A stretch of 33,960 nucleotides of DNA from Candidatus Methylobacter oryzae (GCF_003994235.2 NZ_RYFG02000026.1:1-33960), one strand, 5' to 3'; positions 15,400 through 22,952 are shown, numbered from the stretch's first letter. Made by a program: numbers and translations. The notes: generated from the sequence alone by a model not told the origin.

Positions 15400-16206
15400 A
15401 TGAAACTCTTACGTTCGTTATTACTGCTGTTGCCGCTGTTTGCCGCCTACGACGTCCAAGCAGCCAAGATTGCCGTAACCGATCTGGCTTATGCGGAACG
15501 GGTCAGCGGTTATTTTCACTTTGTCGATTACCATAACAAATCATCGGAACGAGCCAGCCACAGCGAACGCGAACGGGACAGTTTCGAAAGCTCTTCGGCA
15601 TCCAGCCGTTCCTCATACAGCGGCAGATCACAAACCGACTATACCGAAGTCGAAAGCAGTTACAGTTATATCGAGTACGGCGAATTGCGCAAATTTGTCG
15701 GCGACATTAAAGGCGAAATACTGAAAAACGGCGGCTTTCAGCTAACCCAAGCCAAACCTTATACGGCCAAAGGCAGCGAAAAGATCTACGACATTATCAG
15801 CCGTATCAAGAAAGGCGCTTATCCCGGAGCCGATTATGTATTATTCGGTACTGTCAGCGAGCTTGATTTTCGTGACGAGGTTAATCCGATTATCGGTACC
15901 GATACGCTATCCAACACCTTTAGCCTGAGTTTGGTGGCGGAGTTCAGCCTAATCAATACCCGCACTTACGAAGTAAAAGCCGCTTTCAGCGCTACCGGCG
16001 AAGGACAGGATGTTCGCGTTGTAACCGGAGGAAGCCGCGTTGTACCGAGCCGCGGCAAGGTAGTATCGGAAGTATCGAAAAGTTTGGGAATCGATGTAGC
16101 GCGGCAAATCAATGAACAGCTGGGAGGCGGCGAATCTTACCCCAATCCCAACCCCGCGAACGGCAATACGATGCAGGAAGGTGAAGTCATGCACTTTAGC
16201 CAATAA
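15400..16206 (+). CDS. Secreted LpoB/CsgG-like protein
   Basis: A 268-residue exported protein with a Sec signal peptide (LLLLLPLFAAYDVQA) but no lipobox cysteine, so it should be periplasmic rather than lipidated. The fold resembles the LpoB/CsgG family: KIAVTDLAYAERV at the start, RKFVGDIKGEILKNGGF, GADYVLFGTVSELDF and an ending with VSKSLGIDVARQINEQL. Between them residues about 45-85 are rich in Ser, Arg and Glu and look disordered. Two ATGs are possible; 15388 overlaps the lpoB stop (TAATG) and 15400 has GAGG six bases before it, so I chose the latter. It is the last gene before the terminator. It may be a partner or paralogue of LpoB. Confidence 0.75.
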   Translation: MKLLRSLLLLLPLFAAYDVQAAKIAVTDLAYAERVSGYFHFVDYHNKSSERASHSERERDSFESSSASSRSSYSGRSQTDYTEVESSYSYIEYGELRKFVGDIKGEILKNGGFQLTQAKPYTAKGSEKIYDIISRIKKGAYPGADYVLFGTVSELDFRDEVNPIIGTDTLSNTFSLSLVAEFSLINTRTYEVKAAFSATGEGQDVRVVTGGSRVVPSRGKVVSEVSKSLGIDVARQINEQLGGGESYPNPNPANGNTMQEGEVMHFSQ

Positions 16207-16330
16207 ACACATCCCTATTCCCTGGCTAAAACTCTCACCGTCATACCAGCTTGGGAGCGATAACAACACAAACGAAGTTGTCGCCGGGTACTTACCTATA
16301 ACGGTAACGGAATCAATATTATGAAGTAGT

Positions 16331-16362
16331 AACACCCCCGTTATGAAAATAACGGGGGTGTT
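16331..16362. terminator. Strong hairpin terminator of the envelope operon
   Basis: Fourteen-base perfect arms AACACCCCCGTTAT (16331-16344) and ATAACGGGGGTGTT (16349-16362) with a four-base loop, followed on the plus strand by GTTTTATTTATTT. It also lies just after the stop of the minus-strand gene that ends at 16366, so it probably serves both directions. Confidence 0.88.
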
Positions 16363-16365
16363 GTT

Positions 16366-16569
16366 TTATTTATTTACCTCACCAGTAGCAGTATTGCTGG
16401 TTTTTCTCTTTTCTATATTCTTGAAGGTTTCAGTTTGCAACTGTTCAACCGCGCCGCTTTGCAAATGCTTAGTTTCGTCCTTTTTCAGCAGCACAACTAA
16501 AACAATAATAGCAACAATAGCAGCGCCGGCAATCCACCATGTGTAGTCTTTTTCTACTTCTTCAGCCAT
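16366..16569 (-). CDS. Small one-helix membrane protein
   Basis: A 67-residue protein with a short acidic N-terminus, one membrane helix (WWIAGAAIVAIIVLVVLL) and a polar, lysine-rich tail. GAGG lies about nine bases before the ATG and a strong hairpin follows the stop, which support a real gene. I do not recognise the family. The topology would place the tail on the cytoplasmic side by the positive-inside rule. No functional link to its neighbours is visible. Confidence 0.6.
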   Translation of the reverse strand: MAEEVEKDYTWWIAGAAIVAIIVLVVLLKKDETKHLQSGAVEQLQTETFKNIEKRKTSNTATGEVNK

Positions 16570-16911
16570 ATTAAAATCCTCGTAGTTGATTTAGTTATAT
16601 TTCGTTTCCTCAAAGGGAGGCTTGACTGGGTGTAATGATATGCAAGTCGACAATTGGCCAACAACATTCATGCATTATCAGGTCAAAAATCGCTTATCCA
16701 TCACTCCGCCCATAGTTCAACAATACGTATTCAAGACTGAATTCACAATATGTAAGGACACTTATAAAGTACTCATTCATAAGACACTGTTTCTTTAGTG
16801 GGCTATGAACATTGATGCTGGCAAAAATACCAGAATGATTTTGACTAATTGCGGTATCCGGCAACTGGTTTACTACCGTAGTTGCATTTAACCGTAAATC
16901 TCTAGCACAGA
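16570..16911. other. Intergenic stretch without a convincing gene
   Basis: A 342-base A+T-rich stretch between two minus-strand genes. A short TTG-initiated frame overlaps the end of the peptidase-like gene, but it has no ribosome-binding site and no recognisable content. The stretch should contain the promoter of the small membrane protein. An AAGGGAGG-like run occurs near 16612-16620 on the plus strand without a frame behind it. Confidence 0.4.
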
Positions 16912-17577
16912 TCACAAGCCCATCATCAAACTGCCGCCATGCTTTTTCAACCAATGCCTTCGGCTTTGATAATCCGGCAAATGCTCAGCCACCAATGCCC
17001 AGAAATGGGCGGAGTGGTTCCTGATTTTGATATGGCAAAGCTCATGCACCACCACGTATTCAAGGACTTCAGGCGGAGCTATGATTAACAGCCAATTGAT
17101 GTTGATGTCGTTATGAATGCCGCAACTGCCCCATCGGCTTTTTTGGGTTTTGATTTTAATCGTCTGCGGAAATAGTTGCTTTCTTTCCGCATGTTGTTTT
17201 ACAAAATGCTCTACCTGGGTTTTCGATTCTTTTTTCATCCAACGAGTTAGCGCTTCTTTTATTTCCGCACTGTGATCTTTCATGATCAATGCGTCGGGCA
17301 CATGGGCAATAAACTCCTGGTTGAATTCTATTTTTATTCTTTTTAATTTTGTGGGCCTTACTGCCAATTTATAGCGAGCTCCCCGGTAAGGAACCTCAGC
17401 GCCATGACTATAAACAGCCGGAGCCAATTTTTTATGATGCAGGCTATTGGCTTCAATTTTAGCCAGCGTTTGGACTATCCACTGTTGTTTGACCTGAACA
17501 AACTGACTGATTCTATGTTCGGAAACCTTGGGTGGGGCGACAACTTCGACTTTACCGAGCGTTACGACGATGCGCAT
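16912..17577 (-). CDS. YgjP-type (DUF45) metallopeptidase-like protein
   Basis: A member of the YgjP/DUF45 family, related to SprT and M48 zinc peptidases. It has VVHELCH (zinc ligands H178 and H182, catalytic E179) and a third ligand near NHSAHFW (H191), with RWGSCG and INWLLIIAPPEVLEYVV before them. The first ATG gives 221 residues, but the sequence in the same frame upstream still looks like family N-terminus (YQIRRSARATQMRIVV), back to an in-frame stop TAG. Between that stop and the ATG there is no ATG, GTG or TTG; an ATT at 17629-17631 is the only near-canonical choice. So the protein is either expressed from a rare start or lacks about 17 residues. The substrate is unknown. Confidence 0.82.
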   Translation of the reverse strand: MRIVVTLGKVEVVAPPKVSEHRISQFVQVKQQWIVQTLAKIEANSLHHKKLAPAVYSHGAEVPYRGARYKLAVRPTKLKRIKIEFNQEFIAHVPDALIMKDHSAEIKEALTRWMKKESKTQVEHFVKQHAERKQLFPQTIKIKTQKSRWGSCGIHNDININWLLIIAPPEVLEYVVVHELCHIKIRNHSAHFWALVAEHLPDYQSRRHWLKKHGGSLMMGL

Positions 17578-17672
17578 CTGCGTGGCCCGCGCGCTGCGCC
17601 GGATCTGGTAGGAAAATGCTAAATTGGAAATGACGGTTCTCTATCTGACTAAGGTAAAAATACATGCTATAG

Positions 17673-17696
17673 CGTAGGAGCGCGGCGCGCCCTACG
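17673..17696. repeat. Palindromic repeat after the haemoglobin gene
   Basis: CGTAGGAGCGCGGCGCGCCCTACG is a palindrome with one bulge, lying immediately after the haemoglobin stop codon on the minus strand. It can form a very GC-rich hairpin, but no T run follows, so it looks like a REP unit that may block transcription or protect the 3' end. Confidence 0.65.
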
Positions 17697-17699
17697 TCT

Positions 17700-18095
17700 C
17701 TATTCATCCTGATTAATCATATGCGTTGCCAATTGCTGCAATGCCTGGGTTAAATTTTCCCTAAAACTTGCATTCATAGGTATTTCATTTAAGGCTTTAT
17801 TCATGCACAACATCCATTGATCCCTGGCGCTGGCGTCTATCGCAAAAGGAAAATGCCGTTGCCGTAACCTTGGATGCCCGTATTCCTGAATAAACAAATT
17901 GGGGCCGCCGAGCCAGCCGGACAAAAATTTGAACAGTTTGTCATGCGCATCCGACAAATCCGCTGCGTGCATCGCCCTAATTCCGGACGCCTCCGGCAAA
18001 GTGTCCATAAAAAAATAAAACCGCTCAACCAAACTGCGTATCGCCGTTTCTTTGCCTATCAGCTCATAAGGCGTTATTTGTGTGTTTTCTGTCAT
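17700..18095 (-). CDS. Group II truncated haemoglobin
   Basis: A 131-residue truncated haemoglobin. Key positions are visible: ERFYFFM with the B10 tyrosine (Y27), GHPRLRQRHFPF with the proximal haem-binding histidine (H81), and RDQWMLCM with W94 at G8, the tryptophan that marks group II. These proteins bind O2, NO or peroxide and may protect against nitrosative or oxidative stress; which applies here is open. I chose the ATG at 18095, since the upstream TTG at 18110 lacks a ribosome-binding site, although the ATG also has only a poor one. It is followed by a GC-rich palindrome. Confidence 0.9.
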   Translation of the reverse strand: MTENTQITPYELIGKETAIRSLVERFYFFMDTLPEASGIRAMHAADLSDAHDKLFKFLSGWLGGPNLFIQEYGHPRLRQRHFPFAIDASARDQWMLCMNKALNEIPMNASFRENLTQALQQLATHMINQDE

Positions 18096-18125
18096 AATCC
18101 GGCACTGCAAAAAAAATCATTGTTT

Positions 18126-18233
18126 AAAGCTGAGTTGAGCAGCTTGCCTGCTCAAACGAAACTTATGCCCTCTGGGTATAAAGCTGAGTTGAGCAGCCTG
18201 TCCGCTCAAACCCTACTTATGCCTTCTGGGTAT
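18126..18233. repeat. Two tandem copies of a 54-base repeat
   Basis: Copies at 18126-18179 and 18180-18233 share most of their bases (AAAGCTGAGTTGAGCAGC... to ...TCTGGGTAT). The first copy holds a perfect hairpin GAGCAG-CTTGC-CTGCTC; in the second one pair of it is mismatched. They lie in the divergent gap between the haemoglobin gene and the Bax inhibitor-like gene, about 105 bases before the latter's start. Confidence 0.85.
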
Positions 18234-18338
18234 AATAAACCGATATTCTACTAAATATTCTTACCAAGACGGTCAAACTCTTGTAAGATTTAACGGTCTA
18301 TCTTTTCAAACCCTTTATTTCCAAGGAGTCTAAATAAA

Positions 18339-19007
18339 ATGAGATTAAATACTGCGATTTCACGTCCGGAAGCCGACATACTGTCGACCAACAAGGTTCT
18401 GAGAAATACCTATTTATTATTGTCGATGACGCTAATATTCAGCGCTATGACGGCAGGCGCAGCGATGCTTTTCAATCTGCCGCATTTTAGCCCTATCATT
18501 ACTTTGGTAGGCTATTTCGGCCTGTTGTTCTTGACCACTAAATTCAGCAACAGCGGTTTGGGCCTGGTTTTTGTTTTTGCATTAACAGGCTTTATGGGCT
18601 TAACTCTCGGCCCTGTTTTAACTATGTACGTTAAAGCTTTCAGCAATGGTCACGAATTGATCATGACAGCATTGGGCGGTACAGGCGTTATATTCCTGGG
18701 GCTTTCAGGTTACGCATTAACGACGCGTAAAGACTTCAGCTTTATGGGCGGCTTTTTGATGGTTGGCGTACTGGTGGCGTTTCTGGCGGGCCTTGCGTCT
18801 ATATTTTTCACTATGCCGGCTTTATCGCTAGCGGTATCGGCCATGTTCATTTTGCTGATGTCAGGTATGATTTTATTTCAAACCAGTGAAATAATTCACG
18901 GCGGCGAGACTAACTACATTTTGGCGACTATTTCGTTATATGTCTCTATCTACAACCTGTTCCTGAGCTTGTTGCAACTGTTAGGCGTATTTAGCGGCGA
19001 AGATTAA
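18339..19007 (+). CDS. Bax inhibitor-1/YccA-family membrane protein
   Basis: A 222-residue inner-membrane protein with seven hydrophobic segments and the family ending: FQTSEIIHGGETNYILATISLYVSIYNLFLSLLQ (given here by features: acidic E and HGGE before the last helix). The E. coli relative YccA binds and restrains the FtsH protease; BsYetJ is a pH-sensitive calcium leak channel. Which role applies here cannot be read. AAGGAG precedes the ATG by about eleven bases. It is a single-gene unit, preceded by the 54-base tandem repeat and closed by a strong terminator. Confidence 0.9.
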   Translation: MRLNTAISRPEADILSTNKVLRNTYLLLSMTLIFSAMTAGAAMLFNLPHFSPIITLVGYFGLLFLTTKFSNSGLGLVFVFALTGFMGLTLGPVLTMYVKAFSNGHELIMTALGGTGVIFLGLSGYALTTRKDFSFMGGFLMVGVLVAFLAGLASIFFTMPALSLAVSAMFILLMSGMILFQTSEIIHGGETNYILATISLYVSIYNLFLSLLQLLGVFSGED

Positions 19008-19022
19008 GATTTCGGCTAAAAA

Positions 19023-19060
19023 AAGCCCGGCTACCGTCCAACGATAGCCGGGCTTTTTTA
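19023..19060 (+). terminator. Rho-independent terminator of the Bax inhibitor-like gene
   Basis: Arms AAGCCCGGCTA (19023-19033) and TAGCCGGGCTT (19045-19055) around an 11-base loop, followed by a run of T to 19059. The A run on the other side lets it work for the minus-strand flagellar unit that ends at 19072 as well. Confidence 0.92.
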
Positions 19061-19071
19061 TGGGCCGTTTT

Positions 19072-19491
19072 TTACGGTTGGGTTTTAGAACCATGCAAGC
19101 GAATCAATAAAGCGGCTTCATCATGACTCAGGCCTGAGTTTTGCATTAATTCATTAACACTCGCACCGCTTCTTACTTTTCGAATATCCCCACTATACGG
19201 GTGAGAAGATTGATCAATCTGTTCGACTTCGGCAAGCTTTGCCGCCAAATCGTCAATCTGCTCATAAGTAGCGGTTATTTGGCTATCCACGGCAGCTATT
19301 CGGCTATCGACCGTCAACGCTGCGGAACACAAGCCGGCAATATCGTTGCTGTTACCTTGAACAATATCGTTAAGAGCCTGATAATCGTTTTTAAGTTTTA
19401 GTTGGCCCCGCACCAACCAGCACAGCACCGCGAACATAACAACAACAATCACACTCTCAACAACAAGAGCTATTATCAAAGGATTATTCAT
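19072..19491 (-). CDS. DUF2802 protein at the end of the flagellar cluster
   Basis: A 139-residue protein of the DUF2802 family, found after motD or cheW in polar flagellar/chemotaxis clusters of Pseudomonas-like bacteria. It has one N-terminal membrane helix (LIIALVVESVIVVVMFAVLCWLV), a coiled-coil middle (QITATYEQIDDLAAKLAEVE) and a C-terminal helix-turn-helix-like part (SVNELMQNSGLSHDEAALLIRLH). I chose the ATG at 19491 over a TTG one codon upstream because its A is also the last base of the upstream small gene's TGA (TGATG), which explains translation without a ribosome-binding site. Its function is unknown. Confidence 0.8.
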   Translation of the reverse strand: MNNPLIIALVVESVIVVVMFAVLCWLVRGQLKLKNDYQALNDIVQGNSNDIAGLCSAALTVDSRIAAVDSQITATYEQIDDLAAKLAEVEQIDQSSHPYSGDIRKVRSGASVNELMQNSGLSHDEAALLIRLHGSKTQP

Positions 19492-19649
19492 CAAACAATT
19501 TCATCAATATGTCGAATAGGTTCAGCACGTTGCTCTCTTGGTTCTTGCTTTTTCCTGCGCTGTCGTTTCTCGGGATGATGCTCATCCCGCTCAATTTTCT
19601 TAGGTTTTATAACCGGTAAAGAGGGTAATACGGGATATATTTCTAACAT
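19491..19649 (-). CDS. 52-residue basic/proline-rich protein in the flagellar operon
   Basis: A small gene with AGGAGG five bases before its ATG (19649) and a stop that overlaps the DUF2802 start (TGATG). The product begins MLEIYPVLPSLPVIKPKKIE, has a basic middle (EKRQRRKKQEPREQR) and ends HIDEIV. It has no membrane segment and is probably disordered. I do not recognise a family, but the strong ribosome-binding site, the coupling and the position between motD and DUF2802 make it very likely to be translated. A scaffold or interaction peptide for the stator or pole proteins is possible, but that is a guess. Confidence 0.72.
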   Translation of the reverse strand: MLEIYPVLPSLPVIKPKKIERDEHHPEKRQRRKKQEPREQRAEPIRHIDEIV

Positions 19650-19715
19650 ACCAACCTCCTAAAACTGATATTGGAGCGATTTTGTTAATATTAGCAGTTA
19701 TCCATGAAATCGGCA

Positions 19716-20567
19716 TCATGGTTTACTGACAGCAGCAGACGGCGCCAGATTTAATAATTTGGCGCGCTCTTCATCGCTAGCGCCATAGCGGGCAAAAGCC
19801 TGGGACATCAATACCAGAACCACTCGCCTGTTCTTAAACCGGCCCAGCTCTGTCTTGTTATCGTCAATAGGATGAAATTCTCCATAACCAATTGCCGACA
19901 AACGGGCAGGATTAATGCCGTCCTTAACCAACTCATGCACAACGCTGGTTGCGCGGGCGGATGACAAATCCCAGTTCGACCTGAATTTGATATTCTCGAT
20001 CGGAACATTATCGGTATATCCTTCAATATTAATCATATTTGGCAACGCCTTAATCACTTCGGCAATTTTTTTCAACACCGGTAGTGATTTTTTCGATAAT
20101 TCCGATTCACCGCTCAAGAACAGCATTTCGCTGTTCATCTCCAGCTCTACCCAATAGTCGCTTTTTTTAACAGCGATCAGATCCTCATCGATAAAAGGCG
20201 CAAGAACCTGTTCGAATTGCTCTGACGCCCGGCCCAACTGTTCTCTTTCCTCTAATATTTCCTCGCTCAGTTGACGCTCTTCTTCACCTGCTACCGTTGT
20301 CATTGGATTATCTAACACAATCGGTTGAATAGTTGTCGGCAATGAGCCTATCTGAATGGGATTAATCCTGTTGCCTTGCTGTTCATTCGAAAATGCTTCA
20401 CCTAATGAATCCGCCAAGGACTTATATTTTCCTTCATTGACCGAAGATATGGCGTACATGACCACAAAGAAAGCAAACAGCAGGGTTATAAAATCCGCGT
20501 AAGAGACCATCCATCGATCACGATTATTAGTATGCGCTAGCGGTCTTTTCCTGCGCCTCGCCGTCAT
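19716..20567 (-). CDS. motD: Flagellar stator protein MotD (MotB type)
   Basis: The peptidoglycan-anchored stator subunit. Of 283 residues, the N-terminus is basic, followed by one membrane helix that starts SYADFITLLFAFFVVMYA with the proton-binding aspartate D25. After a plug/linker region comes an OmpA-type domain (NIEGYTDNVP, NWDLSSARATSVV, LSAIGYGEFHP, NRRVVLVL). With MotC it forms the ion channel that turns the rotor. The basic pre-helix and the location after motC match MotD of Pseudomonas rather than a stand-alone motB. The start follows the motC stop by three bases. Confidence 0.93.
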   Translation of the reverse strand: MTARRRKRPLAHTNNRDRWMVSYADFITLLFAFFVVMYAISSVNEGKYKSLADSLGEAFSNEQQGNRINPIQIGSLPTTIQPIVLDNPMTTVAGEEERQLSEEILEEREQLGRASEQFEQVLAPFIDEDLIAVKKSDYWVELEMNSEMLFLSGESELSKKSLPVLKKIAEVIKALPNMINIEGYTDNVPIENIKFRSNWDLSSARATSVVHELVKDGINPARLSAIGYGEFHPIDDNKTELGRFKNRRVVLVLMSQAFARYGASDEERAKLLNLAPSAAVSKP

Positions 20568-20570
20568 GAT

Positions 20571-21326
20571 CTAATCTTTATAGGAATCATGCAGATAACC
20601 GCTCAATTTCAGCTTAATATTTCTTGGGTTTTCGCCATCCGATATAGAGATAATGCCTTCAGCCAACATTTCCTTCAGCAGAGTCGATTCAAGCACATGC
20701 GCTTTTAATTTATTGGCAACCGGCAAGAAAATCAGATTGGCGGAACCGACGCCATAGATAGTCGCAACAAAAGCGGTTGCAATGCCCTGGCCTAACAATT
20801 CCGGGTTAGTCAAATTCTGCATGACATGGATCAAGCCCATTACCGCGCCAAGAATTCCGATTGTGGGCGAATAACCGCCCATTGCCTCGTACAATCCTGC
20901 CGCTTGCAGTCCCATGCTTTCTTTAGAAGAAATATCTAAATCCAATATTTCGCGAATCACGGCAGAATCAATCCCGTCAATCAACAACTGCAAGCTCTTT
21001 CTTACAAAGGGGTCTTCTTCATTCGGCAAGGTATCTTCAAGACCTAACAAACCTTCCTTTCTCGCCAGATAGCTCCAATGAATTATCTGCTCAATTTGCC
21101 CGGAAAAATTCATTTTCTGCGGTCTTAATACCCACGGAAGCATTTTGAGGCTTCTGATAAAAATGGCCGGTGGAAATTGCAGTAGTGTTGCGCCAACCGT
21201 CCCTCCGAAAACAATGACAAGCGCAGGCACATTGACTAGCGAACTGATATCGCCACCGTCCAGCGTGACTCCCAATAGAATCGCACCGATGCCGACAAAA
21301 ACACCCGCAATACTTAGAATATCCAT
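20571..21326 (-). CDS. motC: Flagellar stator protein MotC (MotA type)
   Basis: The 251-residue ion-channel subunit of the stator. Four membrane helices are visible: two near the N-terminus (IAGVFVGIGAILLGVTL, VPALVIVFGGTVGATLL) and two after the cytoplasmic loop (YSPTIGILGAVMGLIHVM, GIATAFVATIYGVGSANLIF), with the conserved prolines and the charged loop that contacts FliG between them. Paired with MotD immediately downstream. Unlike in Pseudomonas, the gene lies only 31 bases after fliA, with no che genes between. Confidence 0.93.
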   Translation of the reverse strand: MDILSIAGVFVGIGAILLGVTLDGGDISSLVNVPALVIVFGGTVGATLLQFPPAIFIRSLKMLPWVLRPQKMNFSGQIEQIIHWSYLARKEGLLGLEDTLPNEEDPFVRKSLQLLIDGIDSAVIREILDLDISSKESMGLQAAGLYEAMGGYSPTIGILGAVMGLIHVMQNLTNPELLGQGIATAFVATIYGVGSANLIFLPVANKLKAHVLESTLLKEMLAEGIISISDGENPRNIKLKLSGYLHDSYKD

Positions 21327-21357
21327 TTTTAGTTTTCAGACTGCTAACTAAAAACTA

Positions 21358-22083
21358 TCAATCGGTCCATTCAGACAATCTTGAACGCAATCTCAACACG
21401 GCCTGAGTACTGATTTGGCTGACTCGGGACTCACTAATATTTAAAATTTCGCCTATTTCGCGCAAGTTAAGTTCTTCATCATAATAAAGCGATATAACCA
21501 GACGTTCGCGCTCGGGTAAGGCCATGATCGCATCCGCCAAGGCTTGCTGAAAACCTTCGCGGCTTAAGCCGTCCACGGGCTCTTCTTGGTAATCCAACGC
21601 TTCATCCAGGTAACGATCCCCATCCTGCGCCAATTCTTCGACACTGAATACGCGACAGCTGCTTGAGTCTTGCAGAATATGATTATATTCGTCAATGGAT
21701 ATGCCTAAATACTTAGCCACGTCGACGTCTTTCGCTTCGCGCCCGGTTTTATTCTCAATTGCCCGGATCGCGTCGCTGACCATCCGCGCTTTTTTATGCA
21801 CCGAACGAGGGGTCCAATCGCTACGCCTGACTTCATCCAACATAGAGCCGCGGATACGAATACCGGCATAGGTATCAAAGCTGGCTCCTTGCGAAGCATC
21901 GTAATTCTTGATGGCTTCGAGTAAACCGAGCATTCCTGCTTGTATCAAATCGTCGATTTGAACGGAATCGGGCAATTTACTCAACAAATGATAGGCAATG
22001 CGTTTAACTAATGGCGCATGCTGCATGACACGCTGATCGGTGCCTCCAGCCTGGACCGAAGTGTACATTGCCACGCCGTTCAT
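21358..22083 (-). CDS. fliA: Flagellar sigma factor FliA (sigma-28)
   Basis: A 241-residue sigma-70 family factor that directs late flagellar and motility genes. Region 2 reads HAPLVKRIAYHL, PDSVQIDDLIQAGMLGLLEAI and FDTYAGIRIRGSMLDEVRRSDW; region 3 is short; region 4 ends ELNLREIGEILNISESRVSQISTQAVLRLR. The extra N-terminal residues before TSVQAG are unremarkable. The start overlaps the flhG stop by four bases (ATGA). The anti-sigma FlgM gene is not in this window. Confidence 0.95.
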   Translation of the reverse strand: MNGVAMYTSVQAGGTDQRVMQHAPLVKRIAYHLLSKLPDSVQIDDLIQAGMLGLLEAIKNYDASQGASFDTYAGIRIRGSMLDEVRRSDWTPRSVHKKARMVSDAIRAIENKTGREAKDVDVAKYLGISIDEYNHILQDSSSCRVFSVEELAQDGDRYLDEALDYQEEPVDGLSREGFQQALADAIMALPERERLVISLYYDEELNLREIGEILNISESRVSQISTQAVLRLRSRLSEWTD

Positions 22084-22952
22084 GCGACATCCTTTTGGGA
22101 TCCGTATTGAATCATTCTTTCAATAAAGAACTCAATATAACCACCCGCCTGAGTCTTTAACGGCCAAGTATTAATTCTTGAGGCTATTGCCTTCAGCGCG
22201 AGAGAAGCCTTGCTTCGAGGAAATCCCATAACAACAGGGGTTTGTTTTTGAACAGCTTTGCGCAAATACTCGTCATAAGGTACTGCGCCGGCGAACAACA
22301 AGTTAACATCCAGATAGCGGTCCGTTACTTTGCTTAACTTCTGAAATAATGCATGGCCTTGCTGCACAGATTGAACCATATTGGTTATTACATGAAACTT
22401 GGACAAGCCATAATCCCTGTTTAGCAATTTAATAAACGCATAAGCATCTGTTAACGATGTCGGTTCATCGCAAACCACTACGATAATTTCCTGACAAGCG
22501 CGGGCAAAATTAACCACACTCGCCGATATTCCGGCCGCGGTATCAACAATCAACACGTCGATATCCTGGTCGATTTCGCTAAAAGCATGGATTACTGAGG
22601 CTTGTTCAACCGAAGTCAGTTCAGACATCTTTTGAATACCGGATGCGCCGGGGATGATCCTTAAGCCGGCCGGACCTTCCATCATGATTTCATCTAATGT
22701 TTTTTCCCCCGCCAGCACATGAGAAAGGTTGAATTTGGGATATACGCCCAACAAAATGTCAACATTAGCCAATCCCATATCGGCATCCAGTAGTACCACC
22801 CGCTGTCCAATTTGCGATAGCGCTATGCCCACGTTAACCGATAAGTTCGTTTTTCCTACACCACCCTTGCCGCTGGTGACGGCAATAACCCGAATGGGTT
22901 TGACTGTATTCATTTTTCTTATCCCAGCTGCTTGATCAGGTTGTTTATGCAT
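22080..22952 (-). CDS. flhG: Flagellar number regulator FlhG (FleN), MinD-like ATPase
   Basis: A 290-residue MinD/ParA-type ATPase that limits polar flagella number, acting with FlhF and on the master regulator FleQ in Pseudomonas-like bacteria. The deviant Walker A motif SGKGGVGKTN lies at 27-36 (K34), followed by VVLLDADMGLANVDILLG and later IDVLIVDTAAG. It has the short N-terminal peptide typical of FlhG (MHKQPDQAAGIRKMN), known in other species to stimulate FlhF GTPase. The start overlaps the end of flhF by eight bases and the stop overlaps fliA. Confidence 0.94.
   Translation of the reverse strand: MHKQPDQAAGIRKMNTVKPIRVIAVTSGKGGVGKTNLSVNVGIALSQIGQRVVLLDADMGLANVDILLGVYPKFNLSHVLAGEKTLDEIMMEGPAGLRIIPGASGIQKMSELTSVEQASVIHAFSEIDQDIDVLIVDTAAGISASVVNFARACQEIIVVVCDEPTSLTDAYAFIKLLNRDYGLSKFHVITNMVQSVQQGHALFQKLSKVTDRYLDVNLLFAGAVPYDEYLRKAVQKQTPVVMGFPRSKASLALKAIASRINTWPLKTQAGGYIEFFIERMIQYGSQKDVA

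Noticed and set aside
16694-16954. An 86-residue minus-strand frame overlapping the YgjP-type gene
   Set aside because: It starts at a TTG without a ribosome-binding site, overlaps the conserved end of the peptidase gene and has no recognisable motif.
18126-18233. Possible CRISPR or phage attachment site
   Set aside because: Only two directly adjoining copies, no unique spacer and no integrase nearby.
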